DNA of 64,000 nt from a virus (IMGVR_UViG_3300048927_000250:1-64000), one strand, 5' to 3'; shown: positions 8,694-16,332, numbered from the stretch's first letter. The notes: generated by a model not told the origin, from the letters alone. A program made the numbers and translations.

Positions 8694-9096
8694 CGAAACG
8701 CGGGTCGTGATTTTCTTCAGCCAGTGTTGCAGGGATTGCTTGCACTGGTTCAACCGGGATACTAAGGTTTGCATAGGCTGCCTCGTCGTGTTCAATTTGA
8801 CGCTTCTTCTCAGCAGACATGGTCGAACGTACCAGCTCTGTCGCCATTTCGCTTTTATAGTACATGCAAATGGAATTGTTCGCCTTGCTCCGTGGACCGA
8901 AGTTCAGCACCCACAAGTTCCCTTTACGTTGCTTATTGACAGAGATGCAGGACACGTCGCGCAAATCAATCGACGCCGTACCTCCCAAATCGTCATTGAC
9001 GCTATAGTTGAAATCCACCACCTTTTCCAGGTAGCGTGATTCCATACTGATGCCACACATCTTTAACAGTGATGGTGCCCCAGAGATTTCATCCAT
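8593..9096 (-). CDS. Hypothetical protein
   Basis: 167 residues. The ATG at 9096 overlaps the stop of the DHH gene by eight bases (ATGGATGA), a typical coupling. Residues 1-130 look like a normal soluble protein with a small beta-rich part (YLEKVVDFNYSVNDDLGGTASIDLRDVSCISV). The last 30 residues are arginine-rich and overlap the next gene, so either the overlap is real or the reading frame ends differently. No family recognised. Confidence 0.5.
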   Translation of the reverse strand: MDEISGAPSLLKMCGISMESRYLEKVVDFNYSVNDDLGGTASIDLRDVSCISVNKQRKGNLWVLNFGPRSKANNSICMYYKSEMATELVRSTMSAEKKRQIEHDEAAYANLSIPVEPVQAIPATLAEENHDPRFDGESHPRGNGYWRVLLRRLFGRVRERTHNERVD

Positions 9097-10054
9097 TCTC
9101 AGCCTCACTTGCAGCATGAAGTTCTTTGTTAGCATCGAAGAGCATGGCAGCAAGTGTTTCCGGCGTAATGGCGAAAAACAGCTCCACACCTGCCGCGTTC
9201 GCATGACCACCCCCGCCCAGCTTCTCAGCCAGAAAGCGGACGTTATAGTCTTTTGAACGCAGTGAAACCATCGACCCCATTTTACGATGGAAATAACAAG
9301 CAACCACGTCATATGAATCTTTGATGCGGTCGCAAAGTTCCGAGGTAATAGGGCGGTGACAGTTCACGACAGCCATCTTACCTGAATCGCCAAACGGCCA
9401 TTCGGTCAGACAGTTATCGAGGTGGAATTGAATCTCGACATCTCGTTTTTCCTTCAACGCTTCTGAGGCTTCTTTCACGCCGAGGTATGCCGTGGCACCC
9501 ATGGTCGAGGAGAAGACACCGTCGTTAACCACGCCAACATCGTCGATTAAACGGTTGAACTCAGAGAACGGTTTGTTGAGGAAAAGGATGAAGAACTCGT
9601 AGAAGTCCCGCGAGTCTGGAAGTTTGAACTGCCAGAGGTCACGGTCTTGTACACAAGCGAGTACATAGGGGAGCGGTGTGTCCGGGTACAGATGCGCCCA
9701 GGTCAACCCTGCACCAGAACGTGTTCCGTCTAATGTCAGCTCAACATTAGCAGCACGGAGCACGGCTTGAAACTCTGGGCAGTCCGCTTTTGCATACGCG
9801 TCAACCATTGACGCATGATGGTCGAGGATAACAACGCGAGCAGGCTCTAACTTCGCGAGGTTACTGATTTCCTCAGGCGGTGGTGCAAAATCAACGAAGT
9901 ACAGCGTATCGCCCTGGCCAACTCCTTCTAACGGCAGCGGGGAGTTATAGTGGACTGGTCGGTAAGTTGCGCTCGGTAACGCACGCCACAAAGTTGCAGC
10001 GGCGGCAAATCCGTCGATGCACAGTGCGTGATAAAATACAAAAAAGTTATTCAC
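9089..10054 (-). CDS. DHH-family phosphoesterase
   Basis: 321 residues. N-terminal DHH domain: YHALCIDGFAAAATLW (metal-binding Asp near residue 14), FVDFAPP and LDHHAS near residue 80. The C-terminal DHHA1-type domain ends with GGGGHANAAG, the glycine-rich substrate-binding motif. Family members (RecJ-like, oligoribonuclease NrnA, cyclic dinucleotide phosphodiesterases) hydrolyse phosphodiester bonds in short RNAs, ssDNA or cyclic dinucleotides using Mn ions. The size and lack of extra domains fit NrnA/oligoribonuclease-like enzymes, so nanoRNA recycling or removal of host signalling nucleotides are both possible. Substrate is not readable from sequence. Confidence 0.85.
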   Translation of the reverse strand: MNNFFVFYHALCIDGFAAAATLWRALPSATYRPVHYNSPLPLEGVGQGDTLYFVDFAPPPEEISNLAKLEPARVVILDHHASMVDAYAKADCPEFQAVLRAANVELTLDGTRSGAGLTWAHLYPDTPLPYVLACVQDRDLWQFKLPDSRDFYEFFILFLNKPFSEFNRLIDDVGVVNDGVFSSTMGATAYLGVKEASEALKEKRDVEIQFHLDNCLTEWPFGDSGKMAVVNCHRPITSELCDRIKDSYDVVACYFHRKMGSMVSLRSKDYNVRFLAEKLGGGGHANAAGVELFFAITPETLAAMLFDANKELHAASEAENG

Positions 10055-10087
10055 GGTGGACCCCCTGAGATGGGTACGGGATTATAC

Positions 10088-10366
10088 TTAAACGGATAGG
10101 AATTGCTTTGAAGAATCGCGCAGGGCCAGAACGTTAAAGTGACCGCTGCTAATTGTGTTAATGATGAAGAACGCATCCTCAGGCTCCTCTATTATTTTAT
10201 CGCAGTAACGTCTCGGAGTACGGCGAGTGAATCGTGCTTTCATGGAGCGCGCGCACTTCTTTATTTTCCGAGCATTACCATTATTAAAATGATAACAGAG
10301 GGTGATGGTTGAGAGGAAATCAATTATCTCTTCCACTTCCTGATAGTCAAAGTTATTCACAGACAT
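10088..10366 (-). CDS. Hypothetical protein
   Basis: 92 residues, basic in the middle (NARKIKKCARSMKARFTRRTPRRY), acidic at the start. Not recognised. Located 33 bases upstream of the DHH gene in the same direction; probably one transcript. Confidence 0.6.
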   Translation of the reverse strand: MSVNNFDYQEVEEIIDFLSTITLCYHFNNGNARKIKKCARSMKARFTRRTPRRYCDKIIEEPEDAFFIINTISSGHFNVLALRDSSKQFLSV

Positions 10367-10431
10367 GAGTACCGCACTTAAAAAATGATTGGGTTAGGGA
10401 ATTGAGTTCCCGATGGGACGGATAAAGGCGG

Positions 10432-10677
10432 TTACCACCGCCGTTTCTTACCCGGAAGATTCCAGCTGGTACCGTTCGAACGGTTAGGGTTTCCGCGCAG
10501 TAGCGCCACCCGTAGGTTGAACATGGGGTCCTTTTTAGCCTGTTCCTCCAGTTTTTGCTGGCGCACATAACGCTGCACTAACTGGTTCGCCACCTGCTTT
10601 ACCTTGTCGCTCACCGGGTCTGGACCCTTCTCAGTGGTGAGGGTGGTAAGTGGTAAATGCTCTTCTTTATTTTCCAT
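10432..10677 (-). CDS. Hypothetical protein with shared basic C-terminal tail
   Basis: 81 residues from the ATG at 10677 (MENKEEHLPL), which overlaps the upstream stop by 11 bases. Mostly helical (DKVKQVANQLVQRYVRQQKLEEQAKK). The C-terminus SNGTSWNLPGKKRRW follows the N-x-x-GT-x-x-x-P-x-K-RR pattern found at the ends of the three next upstream genes. Function unknown; the tail could be a targeting, packaging or nucleic acid-binding signal. Confidence 0.65.
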   Translation of the reverse strand: MENKEEHLPLTTLTTEKGPDPVSDKVKQVANQLVQRYVRQQKLEEQAKKDPMFNLRVALLRGNPNRSNGTSWNLPGKKRRW

Positions 10678-10951
10678 GTTTACGGTGCCCCTTCTTGCGG
10701 TCTGGTACCGGGTAGGCGAATGTCCCATCCGGATTCGTTTGATAATGACGCCGGGAGTTCTGCGGCATCTTGTCTTTTTTACCTAACCATACAAAGCTCA
10801 TCTTTTCCTCCTTCGATTGCTTTTCTTCAATAGCCGAGATAAGTTCAATAACCTCCGACATCGACATATATTCGATGGCGTCGAGTATCAGTTTCTTATC
10901 GACGACCGAACTTTTGTTTTGCTCGTGGGAAGACCATCGTCCCTTTGGCAT
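10667..10951 (-). CDS. Hypothetical protein with shared basic C-terminal tail
   Basis: 94 residues from the ATG at 10951, which has AAGGAG upstream but overlaps the previous gene by 56 bases. An internal ATG at 10801 has an even better ribosome site (AAGGAGG, six-base spacing) and would give a 44-residue protein in the same frame; both may be used. The C-terminus NPDGTFAYPVPDRKKGHRK matches the tail of the gene ending at 11771 (NNAGTMAWPAPKQRRGRR). Function unknown. Confidence 0.6.
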   Translation of the reverse strand: MPKGRWSSHEQNKSSVVDKKLILDAIEYMSMSEVIELISAIEEKQSKEEKMSFVWLGKKDKMPQNSRRHYQTNPDGTFAYPVPDRKKGHRKHGK

Positions 10952-11771
10952 TGGTAACCAACTCCTTGCGTTGTTTGCCGTTCACCGTGATGTCACCATT
11001 GACCCGTTGACGCGCTGAACCGAAGGTGTTAAGTAGACTACGGCAACCAGGACTGGAACCGAAGGGGTCAGGGATATCCAACGTTACCGCCTTCACCCCA
11101 CCGTCAAGTTTATCAAGCGAGCGCTTTAGACGCGCACTTGGTTCGTTGGGTCTAATCTCGTTCAGGTACTGACATTGAACGTCCCGGTCAATGGGGTCCA
11201 GTGGCAGGTCGACGTCACGCAACCAGTTAGGTAAAGAGTCAATCTCAACGTTCAGTGCATCGGGGTGACCCTGACGACTTTTCACAACGCCGTACGAGAC
11301 AACCTGTCCGTCAATCATACGCGGCGAGATACTGATTTCGACGTCGGCTTCTTTACGACCCAAGCCTAACTCGTCAAATTCTTTATTCCAGTCTGTCGGG
11401 GTCGGTGCCCGCATCGTAAGAACCTTGAAGCCCGCCGGTTCATTGGCCATCCGTGCTTTAATGCGGTCAAAGAGTTCCTGACCATGGTGATGTTTAGCGG
11501 CGATGTCAGGGTAGTCTGGCATCCGTTCGGCCATCTCAGCCATCATGCGAATCTTCTCTTCACTAAGATGCGGCGCAATCATTTTCAGGAATTGGGCGAA
11601 GTTAGGAATCTGACCGTTGGGGAACAGTGCTGCGTTGGCGGAGACCTTACTGCCATCGAGAGCCCGCTCTAGCGCCGCTTCTATTGCGTCGGGCGAGTAG
11701 CTTACCCCATTGCGATTAGGAACGTTGAGTGAACCAATATTCAACGATACGCCTTTATCTTTCTTTTCCAT
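10896..11771 (-). CDS. Hypothetical protein with shared basic C-terminal tail
   Basis: 291 residues. The ATG overlaps the upstream stop as TAATG. Helical N-terminal half (SPDAIEAALERALDG, EEKIRMMAEMAERM) and a mixed C-terminal half. The last 28 residues (NGKQRKELVTNAKGTM then VFPRAKQKFGRR) align with the end of the next upstream protein (DGRRELMMNNAGTM then AWPAPKQRRGRR). The bodies of the two proteins differ, so the tail looks like a module. No family recognised. Confidence 0.7.
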   Translation of the reverse strand: MEKKDKGVSLNIGSLNVPNRNGVSYSPDAIEAALERALDGSKVSANAALFPNGQIPNFAQFLKMIAPHLSEEKIRMMAEMAERMPDYPDIAAKHHHGQELFDRIKARMANEPAGFKVLTMRAPTPTDWNKEFDELGLGRKEADVEISISPRMIDGQVVSYGVVKSRQGHPDALNVEIDSLPNWLRDVDLPLDPIDRDVQCQYLNEIRPNEPSARLKRSLDKLDGGVKAVTLDIPDPFGSSPGCRSLLNTFGSARQRVNGDITVNGKQRKELVTNAKGTMVFPRAKQKFGRR

Positions 11772-12124
11772 TATCTTCTTCCTCTGCGTTGTTTGGGTGC
11801 AGGCCAGGCCATAGTCCCGGCGTTGTTCATCATCAGTTCGCGACGGCCATCACTACGTAAACGCTTACCTTCTACCGGCGAACCTAGTTCAGCAATACAG
11901 TCTAAGTTCTCGACCTTGCTGCGTAAACCCCGGGCATACTCCTCAGTATTGGGGAAGAGCCCTTGACTGTGACGCAGTTCCCTGAGCAACGCCCCACCAA
12001 TACTCCCCATCCCAGCCCCAAGAACGACCACCTTCCGTTCCTTAGGGTCAATAACGAATGGGCCTTTCTCCCCGTTTTTAATCGCATCTTTTAACGGGTC
12101 GAGCCAATTCTCTTCTTCGTCCAT
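11771..12124 (-). CDS. Hypothetical protein with shared basic C-terminal tail
   Basis: 117 residues. Two ATGs lie side by side (12127, 12124); the second is better spaced from GGAGG. N-terminal half acidic, then KVVVLGAGMGSIGGALLREL, a Rossmann-like glycine pattern (GxGxxGG) that may be chance in so short a protein. Ends with the shared tail NNAGTMAWPAPKQRRGRR. Confidence 0.65.
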   Translation of the reverse strand: MDEEENWLDPLKDAIKNGEKGPFVIDPKERKVVVLGAGMGSIGGALLRELRHSQGLFPNTEEYARGLRSKVENLDCIAELGSPVEGKRLRSDGRRELMMNNAGTMAWPAPKQRRGRR

Positions 12125-12140
12125 CATTCCTCCAATGAAA

Positions 12141-12184
12141 ATAAAAAAGACAGCCGAGGCAGAGTAGCCCGAAGGCCACCCTAC
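12141..12184 (-). terminator. Probable minus-strand terminator
   Basis: On the minus strand a ten-pair stem including wobble pairs closes a TTCG loop (GGTGGCC-TTCG-GGCTACT), followed within 12 bases by TTTTTT. It separates the gene ending at 12202 from the tail-sharing gene group. Confidence 0.5.
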
Positions 12185-12201
12185 CTACGACCATTCTTCA
12201 C

Positions 12202-12636
12202 TTAGCGCGCGGCCCAGGTACGCTCAACACGACCACGGTTGCGCATGACACGGTCTTCTTGCTCCAGGTCCACGACGCGGCGGCGACGAGAGACATCGGC
12301 AAAGACTTCCGTTGCCACTTCAGGGTCCAGTCGATATTGGTCGACTAAACCGGTAACGGCTTCCAGCTCTGGGTTAGTGTTATCCGCTAACGCGTTCGTC
12401 CGGTGGTCGTCAATCCTTGAGGTGATTTCTTCAAGGTCATGACGGTCCAGAAAACGTTGAGCCTGGCGATGGATTTGAATATCCCTTACGTTGCCGGGGA
12501 CAGATGGTTCGTTGAAAGTTTCGATAACCGCTTTGACGTCATCAACTGGTACACCTTCGTAGGCCGAAATCATGTCATCGGTGAACCCACGTTCATGTGC
12601 AGTTAGGACGCGCTCAGTAATGCTGTTCATTGACAT
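12202..12636 (-). CDS. Small protein with helix-turn-helix-like segment
   Basis: 144 residues; AAGGAG nine bases before the ATG at 12636. Residues 15-45 (HERGFTDDMISAYEGVPVDDVKAVIE) read like a helix-turn-helix or sigma-like segment, and align with the C-terminal part of the protein ending at 31270 (DSGITAEQLCYYTDVPHDECQAAID). The rest is helical and charged, with an arginine-rich end. A transcription-related role is a guess. It is first in its unit and has a TATG-type element 80 bases upstream. Confidence 0.6.
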   Translation of the reverse strand: MSMNSITERVLTAHERGFTDDMISAYEGVPVDDVKAVIETFNEPSVPGNVRDIQIHRQAQRFLDRHDLEEITSRIDDHRTNALADNTNPELEAVTGLVDQYRLDPEVATEVFADVSRRRRVVDLEQEDRVMRNRGRVERTWAAR

Positions 12637-12714
12637 TGTCGAGACTCCTTAATACAGTGATTGAGTTCATATCCGTATTGGGTGCAGGTGAATAGAGTTT
12701 TAGCTTCCACTTAA

Positions 12715-12723
12715 CTACATAAG
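12715..12723 (-). promoter_or_regulatory. Candidate TATG-type promoter element
   Basis: Minus strand CTTATGTAG, about 80 bases before the ATG at 12636, in a 276-base gene-poor stretch. It resembles elements at 18114, 29049 and 58807 (C-TATGTA-R). Weak on its own. Confidence 0.3.
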
Positions 12724-12819
12724 TCCAATCGACTCCGTAAAAAATGACTTTAAGGAGTGCAGTGTACGTTTCCCACGGATATGGTGATAAATAACAACGG
12801 TGGTGACAGTGTCAAACAT
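12715..12819 (-). CDS. Possible 34-residue protein
   Basis: A short frame in the 12637-12912 gap, beginning MFDTVTTVVIYHHIRGKR and ending FTESIGLM. The ribosome site is poor (CACGGG). It is listed because the gap otherwise holds only a promoter-like element and a small hairpin (12876-12893, CGCCCG/CGGGCG). Low confidence. Confidence 0.2.
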   Translation of the reverse strand: MFDTVTTVVIYHHIRGKRTLHSLKSFFTESIGLM

Positions 12820-12912
12820 CCCGTGTTAATCATGGTGGTCTTTCCTTTTGTTCGTAACGAATTGAATTAGTAACGTCGCCCGTGTGTCCGGGCGTCCGTT
12901 TAATACGTCTTA

Positions 12913-13335
12913 CTACGACAGGGCTATACCGCCAATTGTCACGTCAGTAAACAACTGACGCTTATCGTCCGGGTAGTGCGCCTCCAAGATGGGGCCGAGA
13001 TACCCGAACAGTGCACAAAGGGTCTTTGCGTGGAACGCTATTTGGTAGCGCTCGTGCAACTTGTAGCCCAGAATGCTACACCCTTCTTGCAAACTATACT
13101 GTCCCCGATAGCACTGACACCAGGTTACCGCGGTAGTAATCCAGTTTGTGTTATCAATGGACAGAATGGGGTTGCCGAGGAGTGGTTTTAACACTCGCGC
13201 GGCAATGACCAGGTCAGGGGAGACAACTCCACCGACCCGTTCGGTAACCAGAGCCAATGGCTCCGGTAGTAGGACTGATAATGGCATCAGGAAATCGTCA
13301 AGCTGGTCATCACTTGACTGCGGGGTAAGAATCAT
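12913..13335 (-). CDS. Hypothetical protein
   Basis: 140 residues; GGAGG four bases before the ATG. The start overlaps the stop of the small gene at 13332 (ATGA). Helix-rich with several Cys and aromatic residues (TAVTWCQCYRGQY, TLCALFGYLG). No family recognised. The following 276 bases hold no clear gene. Confidence 0.6.
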   Translation of the reverse strand: MILTPQSSDDQLDDFLMPLSVLLPEPLALVTERVGGVVSPDLVIAARVLKPLLGNPILSIDNTNWITTAVTWCQCYRGQYSLQEGCSILGYKLHERYQIAFHAKTLCALFGYLGPILEAHYPDDKRQLFTDVTIGGIALS

Positions 13336-13484
13336 GCAGCCTCCGCTGGTTTACTGGCTAACGCACCCGGTGGCAATTGCACCATCACGGGACCTTGGTC
13401 GGTCGGTAAACACGCCCAGGGTTTGTTCAGTATTACACCGAACAGAAAGGGTTTCTTCAGGACTTGCGGGACTGCGTTACTCAT
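13332..13484 (-). CDS. Small hypothetical protein (50 residues)
   Basis: MSNAVPQVLKKPFLFGVIL at the start, ...PPGALASKPAEAA at the end. GAAGGAAAGTAAG stands directly before the ATG at 13484, the stop of the upstream gene is two bases away (TAAGATG), and its own stop overlaps the next start (ATGA). This tight coupling on both sides is the evidence that it is real. Function unknown. Confidence 0.65.
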   Translation of the reverse strand: MSNAVPQVLKKPFLFGVILNKPWACLPTDQGPVMVQLPPGALASKPAEAA

Positions 13485-13485
13485 C

Positions 13486-14061
13486 TTACTTTCCTTCGGT
13501 CAGTTGACTTATCATGATTTCCCTGATAACCCGACGAACCACCTTGAGGAATTCCAAAAACACCTCTTGGTCGAGCAGTGGGTTTTCAACGATTGTTTGG
13601 TATCCCCCGTCGGTGAACGTGCCAACGAGAGTGCCGAGTGTTCCGTAATCACCGGGAACAAAGACGGCAAAACCATCTCCACCATCTGGCGTAACGTAAT
13701 AGACGGCGATGTACACCGCGCCCGCCGTAAACACACGAACAATTGTCGCGTTTAATGATGTCAGGTAGTCTGGACGTATATCTACCTTCCCCTGAAACTC
13801 ACTTAAGTTCTTCTTCAGAATGTCGCGAGCAGTGAACGGGGAGATGAGCGCATGGCGAAGGTCATCTCGCCACGGGCTTACCCAGTTCAGGATTCCGGAC
13901 AACAACGTGTGCGAGTTGCGACCACGATGACCGCAATGCCTGCAACGTATCCGGAACTCACCTTGTTTGTACGAACCCAGGATTTGCAAGTTGGTCGAAT
14001 TGCAGTCCGGGCACGGCGTTAAGGTGAATTGACTAGGCGCTACTTTACGTCGAATTAACAT
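13486..14061 (-). CDS. Zinc-ribbon protein
   Basis: 191 residues. N-terminal zinc ribbon with CPDC (residues 18-21) and CRHC about 20 residues later. A longer body follows with a beta-rich segment (VYIAVYYVTPDGGDGFAVFVPGDYG) and a helical C-terminus. The ribbon resembles those of small phage anti-restriction or transcription-linked proteins, but no full family match is seen. First gene behind an early-type promoter at 14090-14105. Confidence 0.6.
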   Translation of the reverse strand: MLIRRKVAPSQFTLTPCPDCNSTNLQILGSYKQGEFRIRCRHCGHRGRNSHTLLSGILNWVSPWRDDLRHALISPFTARDILKKNLSEFQGKVDIRPDYLTSLNATIVRVFTAGAVYIAVYYVTPDGGDGFAVFVPGDYGTLGTLVGTFTDGGYQTIVENPLLDQEVFLEFLKVVRRVIREIMISQLTEGK

Positions 14062-14089
14062 GTTGTACCTGCTCCTATTAACTTAGCAG

Positions 14090-14105
14090 TCACTACGGTA
14101 ATATA
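14090..14105 (-). promoter_or_regulatory. Early-type promoter TATATTAC-N4-GTGA
   Basis: Minus strand TATATTACCGTAGTGA, 29-44 bases before the ATG at 14061. It is one of five copies in the window with the same spacing. TATATTAC is the phiKZ early promoter core as I recall it, read by the virion RNA polymerase. Confidence 0.75.
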
Positions 14106-14162
14106 GTTCTTAAAATTGTTACGGGAGCCTCCGTGCCCCCGAACCACCGTAGTGTTACATGC

Positions 14163-14333
14163 TTAGATTTTGCAGGCACCACCCTCGCATTCATCGTCGC
14201 CAGGTTTGTACTCAACTTCCGGCGGACGGTCAGCTACTGCATCTGCATGGGCAGCCGCTTGCTCCAGGACCTCGTCCGGGAGGTTAAACTCACCGTCAAA
14301 CAAATCGTCATCTTTTTTGGCAGGTGTAGACAT
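14163..14333 (-). CDS. Small acidic hypothetical protein (56 residues)
   Basis: Starts MSTPAKKDDDLFDGEFNLPD and ends GDDECEGGACKI, strongly acidic, with a C-terminal Cys pair (C-x4-C). AGAGAAAAGG lies before the ATG at 14333. It lies in what would otherwise be a 340-base gap. Small acidic phage proteins often bind host enzymes or mimic DNA; that is speculation here. Confidence 0.6.
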   Translation of the reverse strand: MSTPAKKDDDLFDGEFNLPDEVLEQAAAHADAVADRPPEVEYKPGDDECEGGACKI

Positions 14334-14399
14334 AAGCCTTTTCTCTTCTGTGGTTATTCATCTAATAACAGGTCGACGTAAAAAAGGAATGAAATTTAA

Positions 14400-14912
14400 T
14401 CAACGTGCTTCCCCTTTCGGAGCGCGGATAATCTCAAACCCTGATTTATCAACGAACTGCGTGTATAGCGGGGATGCCGTTCCCATCACCAGATTTCGCT
14501 GGCTACGCAGGTGACTGTCCCCGACAATGAGCGCGACACGGCCTTTCGGGGCGTACTCGTTCAATGTTCTTACCATCTGGTGCTCACGGATGTTGAAACT
14601 GTATCGACAATCCAGGTAGCGACCGTCTGGCCACTTCCTATCCCGCTCGTAGGTCTTGTCATCCCAGTTGTCAATCCCAATGACCGGAATCCCCAACTCG
14701 ATACCCAACTTAAACGAACGGTCACTGATGCTGTACATCTGCCCTTTGATGGCTTGCTGTAAGGCTAACTTGCTCAGGTAGCGATACGGACCCGCCTCTT
14801 CGGTCAGAAGGTACTTAAACGGAGCTTCACGGTGAGCTTGCCGTATTAACCGTTCAATACGGTCGCGGTCATCTCGAGTGTGCATTTCCCCGTACAGAAT
14901 GTGGTTTGACAT
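14400..14912 (-). CDS. TraB/ChaN-like protein
   Basis: 170 residues from the ATG at 14912, with GGAG seven bases upstream (an earlier ATG at 15008 has none). Motifs: YGEMHTRDD at residues 7-15 (the G-E-x-H signature of the ChaN/TraB/EreA-like fold), LLTEEAGP near 45, IPVIGIDNWDD near 85 and IVGDSHLRSQ near 140 (G-D-x-H). Related proteins include haem-binding ChaN, erythromycin esterase-like enzymes and Tiki/TraB proteases. Catalysis is plausible since both motif histidines are kept, but the substrate is unknown. Confidence 0.55.
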   Translation of the reverse strand: MSNHILYGEMHTRDDRDRIERLIRQAHREAPFKYLLTEEAGPYRYLSKLALQQAIKGQMYSISDRSFKLGIELGIPVIGIDNWDDKTYERDRKWPDGRYLDCRYSFNIREHQMVRTLNEYAPKGRVALIVGDSHLRSQRNLVMGTASPLYTQFVDKSGFEIIRAPKGEAR

Positions 14913-15044
14913 GGCAAACTCCAGCGTAGTGAATGAGTACATATGGAACAGCTTAACCGTACCTTTTAACGAAGCGTTAGTTGGCCGAGTTTGTGGTGAT
15001 TTCGCCACCTAGTTGTGAGTAACCGCAACTAAAGGAAGCTAGAG

Positions 15045-15419
15045 ATGCCCCAGTACTCATTGCCAAATCCATCTATCACCTTCCTTTACGATAAGGAAAT
15101 GGTGCGCCTCAACGACACCTACGCCACACCGGAAATGATTGTACCAGCCGACTTCGAGTCAGATGGTAACAGCGCTCCTTGGTTTGCACGGGTCGTCTTC
15201 CCACGCTTTGGCCGTGACCTGCCTGCGTGTATTGTGCATGACTATTGCTACGGTGGCGCAATGCCGCGCAAGCAAGCGGACAAACTGCTCAAAAAGAACA
15301 TGAAGCGCTTAGGCTTCAAATGGTGGAAGTACCAGGTGATGTACTGGTCGGTTCGCATCGGCGGCCACTCCCACTATCAGCGTCGCCAAGTCGAGACCGG
15401 AAGAATGGCGGCCGTTTGA
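15045..15419 (+). CDS. DUF1353 family protein
   Basis: 124 residues, the only plus-strand gene between 8.4 and 23.9 kb. It carries the DUF1353 signature: VPADFESDGNSAPWFARVVF near residue 34, CIVHDYCYGG near 63, and QADKLLKKNMKRLG...MYWSVRIGG. The HDY and D-x-D/N-S residues look like a metal site. The family is common in phages and prophages near lysis or structural genes, with unproven function. AAAGGAAG lies before the start; a bidirectional terminator follows. Confidence 0.8.
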   Translation: MPQYSLPNPSITFLYDKEMVRLNDTYATPEMIVPADFESDGNSAPWFARVVFPRFGRDLPACIVHDYCYGGAMPRKQADKLLKKNMKRLGFKWWKYQVMYWSVRIGGHSHYQRRQVETGRMAAV

Positions 15420-15420
15420 C

Positions 15421-15455
15421 CAAAAAAAAAAGAGGGGGCGTCAGCTCCCTCTTTT
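15421..15455. terminator. Bidirectional terminator between convergent genes
   Basis: AGAGGGGGC-GTCA-GCTCCCTCT stem (one G-T pair), with TTTTAT after it on plus and a ten-base T run on minus. It serves the DUF1353 gene and the minus gene ending at 15463. Confidence 0.8.
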
Positions 15456-15462
15456 ATGCTGC

Positions 15463-15693
15463 CTATTCGAGCACCCGGTCAAGGGCGTACTCGAAGGCAT
15501 CGCTGATGGTACGGTTCATCCCGTCAATGCGGGACATGTTGGCTATGAACGCTTCGGTAGTTTGCTTACCGTCTACCGTATCGAGGACATTGCGTTCGAA
15601 TGCTTTCGATACCCCGATAGAGGCATCCTGGAGTTCCCGCACGGTTAACTTCGCGTAGTTCACCCCATCGTAATACAACTCGGTTCCACTCAT
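15463..15693 (-). CDS. Hypothetical protein
   Basis: 76 residues, helical, no family. ATGA overlap with the gene upstream. The segment YAKLTVRELQ...FERNVLDT resembles YGELTVKELT...EGQRLKT in the protein ending at 63010; the two may be distant relatives. Confidence 0.6.
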   Translation of the reverse strand: MSGTELYYDGVNYAKLTVRELQDASIGVSKAFERNVLDTVDGKQTTEAFIANMSRIDGMNRTISDAFEYALDRVLE

Positions 15694-15899
15694 GATTGCG
15701 CCCTCCGAAAAGCATCCTTTGCTCGGCTACTACGACCGACCGGGTCACAGTCCTCTTCCCCGACCATCTCTTCAACCCCCGCGTCCCGGTTTTCTTGTTC
15801 AGCATAACGCTGTGCCTTCTGGGTCTTCATTCGCTCGAAGTCTTCGCGGATTTTAACTTCATCTAAATTGTCAACAATGCTTTTTGCGAATCCTAACAT
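15690..15899 (-). CDS. Hypothetical protein
   Basis: 69 residues, highly charged and helical (KIREDFERMKTQKAQRYAEQ). The ATG at 15899 has CTACGGAG upstream, part of a leader (TAAACTACGGAG) repeated before three genes near 61-63 kb. A TATATTCT early-type element is at 15951-15966. Function unknown. Confidence 0.6.
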   Translation of the reverse strand: MLGFAKSIVDNLDEVKIREDFERMKTQKAQRYAEQENRDAGVEEMVGEEDCDPVGRSSRAKDAFRRAQS

Positions 15900-15950
15900 G
15901 ATTCAATCTCCGTAGTTTAATCAATAAGTTAAGGGGTTTAGTACCCTATG

Positions 15951-15966
15951 TCACCAAGAGAATATA
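15951..15966 (-). promoter_or_regulatory. Early-type promoter variant TATATTCT-N4-GTGA
   Basis: Minus strand TATATTCTCTTGGTGA, 52 bases before the gene starting at 15899. It keeps the spacing and the GTGA half of the other four copies, with two changes in the core. Confidence 0.6.
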
Positions 15967-15992
15967 TACCTGAAACCCAGTTAGACAGCATA

Positions 15993-16016
15993 CACGGGAG
16001 GGCGCACCCTCCCGTG
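15993..16016 (-). terminator. Perfect stem-loop after gene, possible terminator
   Basis: CACGGGAGGG-CGCA-CCCTCCCGTG, ten pairs, four bases behind the stop at 16021. No T run follows on the minus strand. The same hairpin with the same flank (CAGCATACACGGGAGGG) occurs at 39073-39094. Confidence 0.4.
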
Positions 16017-16020
16017 ACTT

Positions 16021-16332
16021 TTATGCTTTCTTGCTACGGTCCAGATAGGCTTTGATGCCCCAACACTTGTTGCGTGCCTTCATGAACGCGCCACGGATAC
16101 CGTCAGCATCAGTGTACATCGCATCATTCCGGGGACGAGCGTCGTCGGTTTCACTGTGCCCGTTATCCAGCGTCAGCGTACAACTGATGAGGGTAGTACC
16201 TGGCCAACGGAAGAACGCAGCCTGCTTAATCAACGTGTCCACATCGAAGTGAATCAGGTCGGGATAAGCGGCAAAGACGTGTTCTACATTGACTGGGGTA
16301 CCGTCGAGAGGGATGTTCATCTTCTGTTCCAT
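16021..16332 (-). CDS. Phage gp49/gp66-like small protein
   Basis: 103 residues; TAATG coupling to the upstream gene. The second half (SCTLTLDNGHSETDDARPRN..AFMKARNKCWGIKAYL) follows the pattern of the Phage_gp49_66 family: a leading beta hairpin with L-L-NG, then a helix containing A---A-----W and a final Y-L. These proteins are widespread in phages of Gram-negative bacteria and of unknown role. Assignment by eye. Confidence 0.5.
   Translation of the reverse strand: MEQKMNIPLDGTPVNVEHVFAAYPDLIHFDVDTLIKQAAFFRWPGTTLISCTLTLDNGHSETDDARPRNDAMYTDADGIRGAFMKARNKCWGIKAYLDRSKKA

Noticed and set aside
10064-10087. AAGTATAAT as host sigma-70 promoter before the DHH gene
   Set aside because: A -10-like TATAAT is present but no -35 hexamer at 16-18 bases. 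A similar lone TATAAT near 34550 also lacks one. Not listed as a promoter.
11771-12124. Rossmann dinucleotide-binding enzyme from VVVLGAGMGSIGGALL
   Set aside because: The glycine pattern is suggestive, but the protein has only 117 residues and no following strand or catalytic residues; probably not a full Rossmann domain.
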